Origin: an uncultured archaeon | GTDB taxonomy: Archaea; Micrarchaeota; Micrarchaeia; Anstonellales; Anstonellaceae | Length of the DNA stretch: 41,452 bases | Direction of reading: 5' to 3' | NCBI GenBank assembly: GCA_902384555.1 | Contig: CABMCD010000003.1 | Span: 1-41,452 of the forward strand | Shown: one piece after another, positions 25,660 through 35,197 of the stretch | How the letters are laid out: each line of letters begins with the position of its first letter | How positions within the stretch are numbered: position 1 is the stretch's first letter | The notes under the pieces: model-generated | Databases searched by the model: none | The model's input: the letters and a program-made list of their open reading frames with translations, nothing else | What the model was told of the DNA's origin: nothing | Translations under genes and position numbers: made by a program

Positions 25660-28263
25660 TTACATGTCCAGGTCGTCCTTGGGGCCGGCCGAGTCGAGCG
25701 CCATCTCCTTGTAGTTGGCCTTCATCGGGTCGGCGCCGTCGCCGCCGTAGGTGAACTGAACCAGGGCGTGGCGCGAATCGCGCACCGAGAGGTTCTGGCC
25801 CACCACCATGTCCTGCAAGGCGTTAATCAGGCGCCGCTGCATGTAGCCCGAGCGGGCCGTGCGGATGGCGGTGTTGACCAGCGACTCGCGGCCTCCCATC
25901 GAGTGCAGGAAGAACTCGGTGGCGCGCAAGCCCTTGCGGAAGGATGAGAACACGAATCCGCGGGCGGCCGCGCTGCGGTCCTTGCGCTTGAAGTGGGGCA
26001 GGCAGCGGTTGCGGTAACCGCGGCTCGGGCGCTTGGAGCGCACGGCCTGCTGGCCGACCATCGAGGCCATTTGGATGGCGTTGAGAATGGAGCCGCGGGC
26101 GCCGATGCGGGCCATGATGATGGACGTGTTGTCCGAGCCCATGAACTTCTCGACGATGCCGCCCGACTCGTCGCGGGTGCGGCTGGTAATCGCCATGATG
26201 CGGTCCTCCAGCGTCTCGGACAGGGTGCGGCCCGGCAGGCGGACCAGCGTCTTGTTCTTGTACTGGGTGATGACCGACTCGACCTCGCGGCGCATGCGGT
26301 CCTGCAGGGAATCAATCTGCTTGAGCGCCTCGGGCGAGAGCGAGTAGTTGGCCAGGGACACCGAGAAGCCGGTGCGCGTAATCACGGCCAGCGCGAGCTT
26401 GCCGTAGCGGTCCAAAAACGTGCGGCCCGCATCCGTGCCCTTGAGCTGGATGACGCGCTCCAATATCTCGTCGGAGGCGCGGTTGTCCAGCGCGCCGGAG
26501 ACCAGCACGCCGTTCTTGATGATGATGGAGTTGTCGGGGTGGTCGCTTCCGTCCGGCAACTTGCGGGTGAACTTGCTCTTCATGTCCACCGTCAGCTCGC
26601 TGGGCAGCAGGGCGGAGAAGATGAGCTTGCCCGACCACTTGTCCTTGCGGTCCGGCTCGGGCAGGCGCGTGATGCCGATGATGGACAGCAGGCGGCAGGC
26701 CTCGGACTTGTCGAACTCCGTCTCCATGCGGGTGAGGAAGAAGCCGCCCGACACGTAGTCTTCCTGCGGCTTGATGATGGCGTGTCCGTGGCGGGGGGAG
26801 ATGACCTGGTCATGCACTTTCATGAGCAGCTCGGCCTCCACGCGGGCCTCCTCGGACTGGATGGCGTGCAAATTCATTTCGTCGCCGTCGAAGTCGGCGT
26901 TGTAGGGGGAGCACACAATGGGGTTGAGGCGCAGGGTTCTCCCGGGCAGCACGCGCACGGTGTGGCACATGATCGAGATGCGGTGCAGCGAGGGCTGGCG
27001 GTTGAAGAGCACGGTGTCGCCGTCCATCATCTGGCGCTCCACGGTGCAGCCGGGCACGAGCGTGTCCAGCACTTCCTGGCGCGTCGTCTCGGTGACGCGC
27101 ACGCGCTTGCCGTCCGAGCGCACCACGTATTCGGCGCAGGGGTAGGTCTCGCGCGTGACGAACTGCTTGATGTACTCGATGTTCCACGAGGTGACCGGCA
27201 CGGGCACGGTCATTTCCTCGGCAATGGCCATGGGCACGCCCACCTCGTCAATGGAGAGGTTGGGGTCGGGCGAGATGACGGTGCGGGCCGAGAAATTGAC
27301 ACGCTTTCCCGACAAGTTGTAGCGGAAACGGCCCTCCTTGCCCTTGAGACGCTGAGACAGCGTCTTGAGAGGCCGGCCGGAGCGGTGGCGGGCGGCCGGA
27401 ATGTTGGCCGTCTCGTTGTTGAAGTAGGTCGTGATGTGGTACTGGACCAGCTCCCACAAGTCCTCGATGATGAGCTGGGGCGCGCCGGCATTGATGTTGG
27501 CTTCCAGGCGCTGGTTGATGCGCATGATATCCACGAGCTTGTGGGTGAGGTCGTCTTCCGAGCGGTCGCCGGTCTCCAGCGTGATGGAGGGGCGGACCGA
27601 CACGGGCGGAACAAGGAGGGCGGTGAGCACCATCCATTCGGGGCGCGAGTACTGGGGGTCGAGGCCGAGCTGGCGGATGTCGTCGTCCGACACGCCGGCC
27701 AGCCATTCGCGCACCTCGGTCGGAAGCATGGTGTCCTTGTCCTTGTAGAAGGTGGTGGGCTTGAGCAGCTTGATTTCAGGCAGCTTGTGCTTGCAGTGCG
27801 GGCAGGAGGTGGCCTTGCGCGCGCTCTTGGATTTGGCGTTGGCCGCCACGGCCTCTCCGGCGGTGGGAGCAGCGGAAGAAAGCACGGGCTCGCCCGTCTC
27901 CTTCACCACGACCTCCTCCAGCTCGTCCTTCTTGGCTCCTTTGAGCAGCTTGTGACACTGGGGGCAGGTGTTCTTGAGCACGTAGTAAATCACTTTGGAG
28001 AACTCGGGGTGCACCACGGGGCGCACCAGCTCGATGTGGGCGAAGTGGCCGGGGCAGGAGCGCAGCTTGCCGCCGCAGGTCTTGCACTTGAGGCCGGGGT
28101 CAATGACGCCCATGCGCGGGTCCACCAATCCTCCGTCGATGGGGTAGGAGTCGTCGTTGTAGGTGTCCGGCACCGTGATTTTAACGGCTGAGACCTTGCG
28201 AATCATCTCGGGGGAGAAGAGCGAGAAGCGGATGCGGTCAATCATTTTGGAAACGGTCATCAT
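25660..28263 (-). CDS. rpoA1: DNA-directed RNA polymerase subunit A'
   Basis: 867 residues, the usual length. Zinc ribbon CKTCGGKLRSCPGHFAHIEL and a second CPQCH/CPHCK pair are near the N-terminus, with an Ala/Ser-rich insertion between them (about 125-150). The catalytic magnesium aspartates are in NADFDGDEMNLHA. The bridge helix region follows (SMGGRESLVNTAIRTARSGY). GAGGTGA lies five nt before ATG 28263; an in-frame GTG at 28272 would overlap it. Confidence 0.96.
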   Translation of the reverse strand: MMTVSKMIDRIRFSLFSPEMIRKVSAVKITVPDTYNDDSYPIDGGLVDPRMGVIDPGLKCKTCGGKLRSCPGHFAHIELVRPVVHPEFSKVIYYVLKNTCPQCHKLLKGAKKDELEEVVVKETGEPVLSSAAPTAGEAVAANAKSKSARKATSCPHCKHKLPEIKLLKPTTFYKDKDTMLPTEVREWLAGVSDDDIRQLGLDPQYSRPEWMVLTALLVPPVSVRPSITLETGDRSEDDLTHKLVDIMRINQRLEANINAGAPQLIIEDLWELVQYHITTYFNNETANIPAARHRSGRPLKTLSQRLKGKEGRFRYNLSGKRVNFSARTVISPDPNLSIDEVGVPMAIAEEMTVPVPVTSWNIEYIKQFVTRETYPCAEYVVRSDGKRVRVTETTRQEVLDTLVPGCTVERQMMDGDTVLFNRQPSLHRISIMCHTVRVLPGRTLRLNPIVCSPYNADFDGDEMNLHAIQSEEARVEAELLMKVHDQVISPRHGHAIIKPQEDYVSGGFFLTRMETEFDKSEACRLLSIIGITRLPEPDRKDKWSGKLIFSALLPSELTVDMKSKFTRKLPDGSDHPDNSIIIKNGVLVSGALDNRASDEILERVIQLKGTDAGRTFLDRYGKLALAVITRTGFSVSLANYSLSPEALKQIDSLQDRMRREVESVITQYKNKTLVRLPGRTLSETLEDRIMAITSRTRDESGGIVEKFMGSDNTSIIMARIGARGSILNAIQMASMVGQQAVRSKRPSRGYRNRCLPHFKRKDRSAAARGFVFSSFRKGLRATEFFLHSMGGRESLVNTAIRTARSGYMQRRLINALQDMVVGQNLSVRDSRHALVQFTYGGDGADPMKANYKEMALDSAGPKDDLDM

Positions 28264-28280
28264 ATCATTCACCTCGCATC

Positions 28281-30137
28281 CTAAGCCTTGTCCCGCATGA
28301 TGAGCCGCGGGAAGATGCCCAAGGCCTTGATTTCGTCCAAGAGCAGCTTGAAGGCATAACTCATCTCCACCATGGAGAGCGTGCTGGTCTCACACAGGGG
28401 GCAGTAGTCCATGTTCTTGGTGTGGTCATGCACGCCAATCGAGCCGCACTTGGAGCACACGAGCTCGTAGGTGCGGTCGGACTCCTCGAGCAGACGCTCG
28501 CGAATCAGCATGGAAGCGCCGTAGCCGATGAGGCAGTCGCGCTCCATTTCACCAAAGCGCAGACCGCCTTCGCGGGCGCGCCCCTCGGTGGGTTGGTGCG
28601 TGAGCAGCTGCACGGGGCCGCGCGAGCGCACGTGCATCTTGTTGGAGACCAGGTGGTGCAGCTTCTGGTAGTAGATGCAGCCGATGTAAATCTTGGCCTT
28701 GACTTGAGTGCCCGTGAAGCCGTCGTAGAGAATCTCTTCGCCGTATTCATCAAAGCCCAAGCCCTTCATCTGGGAGCGGAACTTGTCTTCCGTGTCGCCC
28801 AAGAAGGCGGTCGAGTCGCCGAATTCTCCCGTGTAGCACGCGGCCTTGCCGCCCAGCATTTCCAGCAGGTGGCCGGCCGTCATGCGCGAGGGAATGGCGT
28901 GCGGGTTGATGATGAGGTCGGGGACGATGCCGTCCTTGGTGAAAGGCATGTCCTCCTGCGGGAGCAGCATGCCGATGACTCCCTTCTGTCCGTGGCGGGA
29001 GGCAAACTTGTCGCCGTGCTCCGGAATCTTGATGGCGCGCATGCGGCACTTCACCATGCGGTGGCCGGCCAAGCTGTCGGTAATCAGAACGGAGTCGACC
29101 ACGCCTTCCTCGCCGCCCTTGATGGCGAGCGAGTTCTCGCGCTTCTTCTCCTCCACCATGCCGAACACGGAGATTTCCTCCAAAAAGCGGGGGGGCGAAG
29201 TCTTGCCCACCAGCACGTCCTTGGGGCCGACGGCGGATTCAGAATAGATGATGCCGTCCTCGCCCAAGTGGCGGTAGGCCTTCTCCTCGCGGTAACCCTG
29301 CGTGGTGACGGCCGGAATCTCGAACTTGTCCTTCTGCCCGCCGGGGTAGCGGCGCTCCTCGGTCTCGTGCGTCTTGTAGAAGACGGAGCGCCCGAGGCCG
29401 CGGTCCACCGCCGAGCGGTTGACCACCACGGCATCGGAGGCGTTGTAGCCCATCATCGAGGTGACGGCCACCACGAAGTTCTGCCCGGCCGCATGCTCGG
29501 CGAACTTGAGAATCTTGTAGGGACGCGTCTGCACCAGCGGCTGCTGGGGGTAGAACATCACGTGCGCGCGCGAATCGTTGCGCAGGTTGAAGTTGGAGGT
29601 GTAGGTGCCCAACGACTGCTTGGCCATGGCGCAGGCCATGGTGATACGGGGCGACGAGTTGTATTCGGGGTAGGGCAGAACCGAGACGGTGACACCGAAG
29701 ATGGTGACCGGGTCGATTTCCAGATGCGAGGTGTGCTCGGTGATGTCCTCCTCCTTGAGGGCGATAAGGGAGCTTTCCTCTTCCTCAGCGTCCAGATATT
29801 CGATGACGCCCATGGAGACCAGCTTGCCCCAGCTCATCTGGCCGACTTTGAGCTGCTCAATCATCGCAGGCGTCAGCTTGCTCTTGCCGCCCTCGACGAT
29901 GACGTAGGGGCGCCGGGCGCGGCCGGAGTCGCAGTTGATGACGATGTCCTTCGCCTTGCGGTTGAAGAAGAAATTGGTGCCCACCGGCAAGAGACCGGCG
30001 CGGCGGTCCGCCTTGAGCTTGGTCATGAACTCCTGCGCATTGTCGACCACGCCGACCAGGCGTCCGTTGAGCAGGATTTGAATCTTGCGCTCGGGGGGCA
30101 GCTTGAGCGCGCGGCGTTTCTTGGATTTCTTGGCCAT
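28281..30137 (-). CDS. rpoB1: DNA-directed RNA polymerase subunit B'
   Basis: 618 residues, the C-terminal half of the second-largest subunit, split from B'' at the place known in methanogens and halophiles. Active-centre segments VKCRMRAIKIPEHGDKFASR and HGQKGVIGMLLPQEDMPFT are present, with zinc ribbon CSKCGSIGVHDHTKNMDYCPLC near the end. ATG 30137 follows GAGG by eight nt; ATG 30143 is an alternative. Confidence 0.96.
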   Translation of the reverse strand: MAKKSKKRRALKLPPERKIQILLNGRLVGVVDNAQEFMTKLKADRRAGLLPVGTNFFFNRKAKDIVINCDSGRARRPYVIVEGGKSKLTPAMIEQLKVGQMSWGKLVSMGVIEYLDAEEEESSLIALKEEDITEHTSHLEIDPVTIFGVTVSVLPYPEYNSSPRITMACAMAKQSLGTYTSNFNLRNDSRAHVMFYPQQPLVQTRPYKILKFAEHAAGQNFVVAVTSMMGYNASDAVVVNRSAVDRGLGRSVFYKTHETEERRYPGGQKDKFEIPAVTTQGYREEKAYRHLGEDGIIYSESAVGPKDVLVGKTSPPRFLEEISVFGMVEEKKRENSLAIKGGEEGVVDSVLITDSLAGHRMVKCRMRAIKIPEHGDKFASRHGQKGVIGMLLPQEDMPFTKDGIVPDLIINPHAIPSRMTAGHLLEMLGGKAACYTGEFGDSTAFLGDTEDKFRSQMKGLGFDEYGEEILYDGFTGTQVKAKIYIGCIYYQKLHHLVSNKMHVRSRGPVQLLTHQPTEGRAREGGLRFGEMERDCLIGYGASMLIRERLLEESDRTYELVCSKCGSIGVHDHTKNMDYCPLCETSTLSMVEMSYAFKLLLDEIKALGIFPRLIMRDKA

Positions 30138-30154
30138 GAGCATCGCCTCGTGAA

Positions 30155-31624
30155 CTAACCTTGGTGGGGGCGCATGCCCAGCTTGAGCAGGGCCTGCTCC
30201 ATCTCCTCTTCGTTATCGCCGGTGGAGACCTCGCAGAAGAGCGAGAGGTTCTTCACCAGCGCGCAGGACGGCCCTTCGGGCGACTCATTGGGACAAAGCT
30301 TGCCCCAATGCGTGCCGTGCAAGTCGCGGGCCTTGAAGTGCGGGTGCTTTCTCGACAGGGGAGAAATCACGCGCCTCAAATGGGACATGGACGAGAGATA
30401 CGAGGTGCGGTCGAGCAATTGCGAAACACCCGTTTGACCCGCAATCCAATTACCGGTAGCCATCGAATAGCGGATGCGGTCCGACAGGGCATCGGGACGA
30501 ACGAGCGTTTGCGCCGCCAAACGGCGGCCGCGAGCGTCCGCCCGGCTTGCCTGATACGCCACATCTTTCACCAGGAACTGGAAGGCGTAGCGGAACAACT
30601 CCTCCATCATGTCGCCGGTGAGCTTGATGCGCTTGTTGGCGTAGTGGTCCTTGTCGTCCGCCGGAATGCGCTTGTGGGCGACCAGAACCGCGCGCTCGGC
30701 CATCTTGCACAGATAGAGCGCCTTGGCCTTGCGGTCCGCGGCCTCGGTGCCGATGTGGGGCAGGAGATAGGTGTCCAGCAGCACTTCGGCGCGCTTGACG
30801 CGGTATTCCTCGTTCTGGCCCGGCGCGGCCTTCTTGCCCACGAAATCGAGGGCATCGGCCTGCTTCTTGGTGGGGTCCACTTCCAGGTTCAGCAGCAGGT
30901 CGTTGATGATTTGCGAGTCGTTGGAGAACGCGGCGAGGATTTCCTCGTTTTTCTCCAGACCCATGGCGCGCAGCACGGCGATGAGCGAGAGGTCCTTGGG
31001 GGCGGCCGGGAACACGCAGTGCAGCACGCCCTCCTGGGTGCGCTCCACCACGCTTCTTGCGCGGAAGCCGAAGCGCGTCGAGAACACCTTGCAGGTGACG
31101 ATTTTGTTTTCCTTCTCAAAGGTGCACATCATGCGGTTGGGCGCCAAGTCCTCAATCGAGACCAGCGCGCGCTCGGAGCCGTTGATGATGAAATAGCCGC
31201 CCGGGTCGGCCGAGTCCTCGTCCGCGGCCACCAGCTCCTCCTCGGTCATGTTGTCGAGGTGGCAGAGCTTGGACTTGATCATGACCGGCATCTCGCCGAT
31301 ATAGACTTCGGAGAACATCTTCTTCTCCACGCCGTTGTAGACGGGAATGATTTCCAAATAGATGGGGGAAGCGTAGGTGAGGTTGCGCGAGCGGGCCTCC
31401 GAGGGCAGGATGGTGCGCTCGGCGCCGTCGGCCTCAATCACCTTGGGCTTGTCGAGGCGGATGCGGCCCAGATGAAGCTCGAAGCCCTCAATCGAGGGAC
31501 GGATGATGCCCGTGCGGTCCACGATGCGCTGCATCCCGAAGTCCACAAACTTGTTGTAGGAATCCAGGTGCTGCTTCACCAGGCTGTTTTCCTTGAAATA
31601 CGCCGGAAGGAGTTCTTTGGTCAT
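30155..31624 (-). CDS. rpoB2: DNA-directed RNA polymerase subunit B''
   Basis: 489 residues, the N-terminal half (protrusion and lobe). Signatures: LVKQHLDSYNKFVDFGMQRI, GGYFIINGSERALVSIEDLA, and near the end WGKLCPNESPEGPSCALVKN. GGTGAG precedes the ATG by three nt. It follows rpoH after an unusually long 157-nt spacer. Confidence 0.96.
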   Translation of the reverse strand: MTKELLPAYFKENSLVKQHLDSYNKFVDFGMQRIVDRTGIIRPSIEGFELHLGRIRLDKPKVIEADGAERTILPSEARSRNLTYASPIYLEIIPVYNGVEKKMFSEVYIGEMPVMIKSKLCHLDNMTEEELVAADEDSADPGGYFIINGSERALVSIEDLAPNRMMCTFEKENKIVTCKVFSTRFGFRARSVVERTQEGVLHCVFPAAPKDLSLIAVLRAMGLEKNEEILAAFSNDSQIINDLLLNLEVDPTKKQADALDFVGKKAAPGQNEEYRVKRAEVLLDTYLLPHIGTEAADRKAKALYLCKMAERAVLVAHKRIPADDKDHYANKRIKLTGDMMEELFRYAFQFLVKDVAYQASRADARGRRLAAQTLVRPDALSDRIRYSMATGNWIAGQTGVSQLLDRTSYLSSMSHLRRVISPLSRKHPHFKARDLHGTHWGKLCPNESPEGPSCALVKNLSLFCEVSTGDNEEEMEQALLKLGMRPHQG

Positions 31625-31781
31625 GCGCTCACCATCATGTCAGGCCCGCCGTCACGGCGATGCGCGTGCGCGCGGGCCGACCTCTCCACGCCGGCATTGA
31701 TGCCGGCAATAACCCCGCCCGGATGGGCAGGGCATGAATATTTCTCGCTGGATTTGTTCTGATTCCGCTTGCGCGGAAAGC
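31625..31781 (-). other. 157-nt spacer between rpoH and rpoB2 with two hairpins
   Basis: All other gaps in this operon are 11-85 nt. On the minus strand the rpoH stop is followed within a few bases by TTCCGC-GCAA-GCGGAA (31763-31778), a six-pair stem with a GNRA-type GCAA loop. Further on is GCCGGCAT-CA-ATGCCGGC (31690-31707), an eight-pair stem. A TATA-like GAAATATTC near 31740 might give an extra start. It could be a processing site, attenuator or small RNA; no protein frame is convincing. Confidence 0.4.
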
Positions 31782-32030
31782 TTAGTCGTCACGCGCCACC
31801 ATGCGGTAGTAGTGGTACTCGCCGGTGAAGTCCTTGCGCTTGATTTGAATCAAGTCGCCGGCCTTGGCATCCAGACCCCGCAGGGCCGGATCCGTTGCAA
31901 GAATTTTGGGGAACTGCGTCTCCGTAGCGCGGTATTTTTCCAGCACTTTGGCCTTCTGCTCGGCAGACAGGACCACATGAGGAGGAATCAGTTCGTGCGT
32001 TAGGGTTTCGTCCGTGGTTTTCTTACTCAA
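31782..32030 (-). CDS. rpoH: DNA-directed RNA polymerase subunit H
   Basis: 82 residues, the archaeal homologue of the RPB5 C-terminal domain. Signature THELIPPHVVLSAEQKAKVL, then ATDPALRGLDAKAGDLIQIK and the end EYHYYRMVARDD. The start is TTG at 32030: there is no ATG in frame before the conserved region, and the upstream in-frame codons reach into the promoter without one. A GCGGTG element lies upstream. First gene of the RNA polymerase operon. Confidence 0.92.
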   Translation of the reverse strand: MSKKTTDETLTHELIPPHVVLSAEQKAKVLEKYRATETQFPKILATDPALRGLDAKAGDLIQIKRKDFTGEYHYYRMVARDD

Positions 32031-32089
32031 AGCAACACCGCTAGCCCGTAGCCTAAAGGCTCCTGATGGGGAAGGTTGAGGAAACGCAA

Positions 32090-32099
32090 GTTTAAAAAC
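32090..32099 (-). promoter_or_regulatory. TATA box of the RNA polymerase operon
   Basis: Minus-strand GTTTTTAAAC predicts transcription from about 32068 and a leader of about 38 nt before the TTG start of rpoH. Confidence 0.5.
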
Positions 32100-32144
32100 C
32101 TATCGTCGATGGATGGAAAATAGGCCATGCACGGGCCAAGAATA

Positions 32145-32160
32145 ACATTAAATAATAATT
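32145..32160 (+). promoter_or_regulatory. AT-rich promoter of the gene at 32177 (leaderless)
   Basis: ACATTAAATAATAATT is centred about 25 nt before the ATG at 32177. The stretch 32141-32180 is the most AT-rich in this part of the window. Confidence 0.45.
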
Positions 32161-32176
32161 AATACAACAAAATATC

Positions 32177-32641
32177 ATGAAATCCTCATACTACAAGGTA
32201 AAGTCGAGTTACCGCAACAGCACAACCCAGGAAGTTCAGGGTTCCGCCAGAATCCCCAACCCCAACTGGACCCCCCTCTCCATCTTTGACGAAAACCCGA
32301 CGCCATGGAAGAAAAAAACGATGCTGACCGTGCAAGAAGAGAAAAACCCAGTAAACAGTACAGAAAGCGGTACAGAAAGACGGCAAAACGCCAGGGAGTT
32401 CGCGCTGGGGGCCGCTGTTGAACTGCTTGCAGGGATAGCCGGCCAAAGCGGGCCGGTGGACCGGCGGGCAGCCATTGAGCTGGCCAAAAAAACGGCGGGG
32501 CCGGACTTGCTTCAAGACCTGACCTACGGCATCATCGCCATCGCCAACGCACGGGACGGCATGCGCGAAAAGGCGATGGAAGGAGTAGCCATGATGCAAG
32601 AAGCAAGCCTGCGCGAGATGGTGCAAAAAGCCATCGCCTGA
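32177..32641 (+). CDS. Unknown helical protein
   Basis: 154 residues. The first 55 are polar and rich in Ser, Lys, Pro and Trp (KSSYYKVKSSYRNSTTQE), and probably disordered. The rest is helical: FALGAAVELLAGIAGQSGPV, AAIELAKKTAGPDLLQDL and EGVAMMQEASLREMVQKAIA. No family recognised. The leaderless promoter selects 32177, but an internal ATG at 32321 would keep the whole helical part. It is divergent from rpoH and close to lonB. Confidence 0.5.
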   Translation: MKSSYYKVKSSYRNSTTQEVQGSARIPNPNWTPLSIFDENPTPWKKKTMLTVQEEKNPVNSTESGTERRQNAREFALGAAVELLAGIAGQSGPVDRRAAIELAKKTAGPDLLQDLTYGIIAIANARDGMREKAMEGVAMMQEASLREMVQKAIA

Positions 32642-32738
32642 TTTTCAAGACCCGCCGGCCCGACCACCGGAAAGCCACCCTTTGAAATGGAATATATCCA
32701 AGCCCAGCCCCAGCTTTATTCACGGATAGGTGATTGGT

Positions 32739-32915
32739 ATGTACATGGACATTGCAAACATGACGCTGGAACAGGTGAGCAAGGTGACAAGCATGCTCTC
32801 CACCGCCCGCCTGGGCGCCTATATGACTACGGTGGGTGGGCACACCTTCCTCTACGCGGTGCCGGACGAGCAGCGCGTGGTATGGGAAGAGATGTCGATG
32901 CTGGCCGAAGTATAG
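32739..32915 (+). CDS. Small unknown protein
   Basis: 58 residues beginning MYMDIANMTLEQVSKVTSML and ending VVWEEMSMLAEV. AGGTGATTGG before the ATG is a good archaeal ribosome-binding site. Methionine-rich and amphipathic, with a TVGGHTFLYAVPDEQ turn region. No signal peptide or family recognised. It may be cotranscribed with the gene at 32177. Confidence 0.45.
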   Translation: MYMDIANMTLEQVSKVTSMLSTARLGAYMTTVGGHTFLYAVPDEQRVVWEEMSMLAEV

Positions 32916-33021
32916 GGAGGCCGGCTTAACTAACGGATATGGATACGGCCGAGCGCACGAACATAGGGCGCAATGAGGCCTCACCTCCCACATATTAAAC
33001 AGGCCGCAACCCCGGCCGCAG

Positions 33022-33036
33022 ACTATACTTTATTAA
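33022..33036 (+). promoter_or_regulatory. TATA box of lonB
   Basis: ACTATACTTTATTAA predicts transcription from about 33055 and a leader of about 32 nt containing the GGGAGG site before ATG 33087. Confidence 0.4.
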
Positions 33037-33086
33037 CTCAACCGCCAATTTTCCTCCATCCATTCTACCTCTTGGGAGGCTATTTC

Positions 33087-35192
33087 ATGCGCGATTTCAA
33101 ATCCACGGCAGACGTTGAAGTGCCCAAATCGCTGGTCGAGCAGGTCATCGGCCAGGAGAAGGCGGTGGAAATCATCCGCAAGGCGGCCCGGCAGCGCCGC
33201 CATGTGCTCATGGTGGGCAGCCCCGGCACCGGAAAATCGATGCTGGCGCAGGCCATGGCCGAGCTGATGCCGGCCACCAGCATGCAGGACGTGCTGGTCT
33301 ACCAAAACCCCAATGACGAGAGCCACCCGCTGGTGAGCACCGTTCCGACCTACCCCACGGCCGCCGACATCAAGGCCAACCCCATGCTTGCCGGATTTGC
33401 GCCGATGGACAAGCTGGGCAAGAAAGAACCGAAGACGGGGAAAGGGGACGCCAGCCCGGCCCAAAGCCAGCCGGCGCCGCTGAATTCGAACGCCGGCTCT
33501 TTTTCCCCCATCCCCCCGCTTCCGTTCCAGAAAGGCGAGGAGGACGGGCCGGCCGGCGCGGGCCGCCTGCTGGTGCAGGCCGCGCGTGTGCGCAACACGG
33601 CCCCCGCCGGACGCGGGCCTTCGGGAGGCGTGCTCTTCCTGCTCGGCCTTGTGATTATCATCATTTTCCTCTACGCCACCGGCTCGCTGAGCAATGACAA
33701 CAAGTGGTACGTGCTCGCGGTGCTGCTGGGCTTCGGCCTGCTCTATCTCATCTGGCGCTTCACCAACAGCGTGGGCGCGCGCATGATGGGCGGCATGTCC
33801 AACGACACCGGCGCGCCGAAACTCATCGTCGACAACTCGGGCCGGCGCACCGCGCCCTTCATCGACGCCACCGGCAACAAGGCCGGCGCGCTTTTGGGCG
33901 ACGTCAAGCACGACCCGCTGCAATCCGGCGGACTGGGCACCCCGGCGCATCTGCGCGTGGAGGCGGGCGCGATTCATCGCGCGAATCAGGGCGTGCTGTT
34001 CATCGACGAGATGGCCACGCTGAAATACCGCTGGCAGCAGGAGCTGCTCACCGCCATGCAGGAGCGCAAGTACTCCATTACCGGCCAGTCCGAGCTGTCC
34101 TCCGGCGCCATGGTGAAAACCAAGCCGGTGCCCTGCGATTTCGTGCTGGTGGCGGCCGGCAACATGGCCGACGTGCGCGCCATCCACCCGGCCCTGCGCT
34201 CGCGCATCCGGGGCGGCGGATATGAAGTATATATGGAGGACTCCATGCCCGACACGCCCGAAAACCAGGACAAGCTGGTGCAGTTCGTGGCGCAGGAAGT
34301 GGCCAAGGACGGCAAGATTCCCCATTTCGACCGCGAGGCGGTGCTGGAAATCATCAGCGACGCGAAGAGAAAGGCCGGGCGGGCCAAGCGGCTTACCCTC
34401 AACCTGCGCGAGCTGGGCGGCGTGGTGCGCGCGGCCGGGGATTTGGCCCGCGAGGAGGGCGCGCCGCTGGTGACGCCGGACCACGTCAAGCGCGGGCGCA
34501 TCGTGGCGCGCACCATGGAACAGCAGGTGGTCACCCACATCATCGAGTTCAAGAAGGATTACGAGGTGTTCGGCACCTCCGGATACGCCGTGGGCAAGGT
34601 GAACGGCCTGGCCGTGCTGGGCGACTCGTCCGGCCTGGTGATGCCCATCGTGGCCGAGGTCACGCCGGCCGCCAGCCGCAACGAGGGAAAGATTATCGCC
34701 ACCGGAAAACTCGGCTCGATTGCCAGAGAAGCCGTCGAAAATGTTTCGGCCATTGTCAAGAAGCACATGGGCCGCGATGTTTCGTCCTACGACATCCACG
34801 TCCAATTCCTGCAAACCTACGAGGGCGTGGAGGGCGACTCGGCCTCGATTTCGATTGCCTTGGCCGTGCTCTCGGCCATGGAAAACATCCCCATCCGCCA
34901 GGACGTGGCGATGACCGGCTCGCTCTCGGTGCGCGGCGACGTGCTGCCCATCGGCGGCGCCACGGCCAAGACCGAGGCGGCCATTGAGGCGGGCGTGAAG
35001 CAGATTATCGTGCCGCGCAAGAACGAGCCGGACATCTATCTGCCCAAATCCGCCAAGGACAAAATCATCATCACGCCCGTGTCCGACATCGTGGACGTGC
35101 TCAAAATCGCCCTGCAGGACGGAGCGCAGAAGAAGAAGCTGGTCAGCGAGATTGAGAACGGCTACCGCAAGATGAGGAAAGGGAGAAAGTAG
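33087..35192 (+). CDS. lonB: Archaeal membrane-anchored ATP-dependent protease LonB
   Basis: 701 residues. AAA+ ATPase with Walker A GSPGTGKS (44-51) and Walker [11 protein letters not shown]. Between them are a Pro/Gly-rich insert (about 111-178) and two membrane helices (181-199, 207-225), the arrangement of archaeal LonB. The C-terminal protease has the catalytic dyad Ser585 (EGDSASIS) and Lys628 ([12 protein letters not shown]). It degrades unfolded and regulatory proteins at the inner face of the membrane. GGGAGG lies seven nt before the ATG; the frame is open for 38 more codons upstream, but these lack conserved sequence and span the promoter. The 3' end is 5 nt from the convergent regulator gene. 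Confidence 0.95.
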   Translation: MRDFKSTADVEVPKSLVEQVIGQEKAVEIIRKAARQRRHVLMVGSPGTGKSMLAQAMAELMPATSMQDVLVYQNPNDESHPLVSTVPTYPTAADIKANPMLAGFAPMDKLGKKEPKTGKGDASPAQSQPAPLNSNAGSFSPIPPLPFQKGEEDGPAGAGRLLVQAARVRNTAPAGRGPSGGVLFLLGLVIIIIFLYATGSLSNDNKWYVLAVLLGFGLLYLIWRFTNSVGARMMGGMSNDTGAPKLIVDNSGRRTAPFIDATGNKAGALLGDVKHDPLQSGGLGTPAHLRVEAGAIHRANQGVLFIDEMATLKYRWQQELLTAMQERKYSITGQSELSSGAMVKTKPVPCDFVLVAAGNMADVRAIHPALRSRIRGGGYEVYMEDSMPDTPENQDKLVQFVAQEVAKDGKIPHFDREAVLEIISDAKRKAGRAKRLTLNLRELGGVVRAAGDLAREEGAPLVTPDHVKRGRIVARTMEQQVVTHIIEFKKDYEVFGTSGYAVGKVNGLAVLGDSSGLVMPIVAEVTPAASRNEGKIIATGKLGSIAREAVENVSAIVKKHMGRDVSSYDIHVQFLQTYEGVEGDSASISIALAVLSAMENIPIRQDVAMTGSLSVRGDVLPIGGATAKTEAAIEAGVKQIIVPRKNEPDIYLPKSAKDKIIITPVSDIVDVLKIALQDGAQKKKLVSEIENGYRKMRKGRK

Positions 35193-35197
35193 GTTCT

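Noticed and set aside
25993..28191. Long plus-strand reading frame opposite rpoA1
   Set aside because: Shadow of a GC-rich gene with unmistakable RNA polymerase motifs; no domain visible in the mirror frame.
31690..31707. tRNA or intrinsic terminator between rpoH and rpoB2
   Set aside because: No T-loop sequence or cloverleaf, and no U run follows the hairpin on the minus strand.
32305..32420. Short plus-strand frame inside the gene at 32177
   Set aside because: Low-complexity Lys/Arg/Gln peptide in another frame that stops early, without its own promoter.
32973..33086. Upstream extension of LonB
   Set aside because: It includes the TATA box and ribosome-binding site, and its sequence has no family resemblance.
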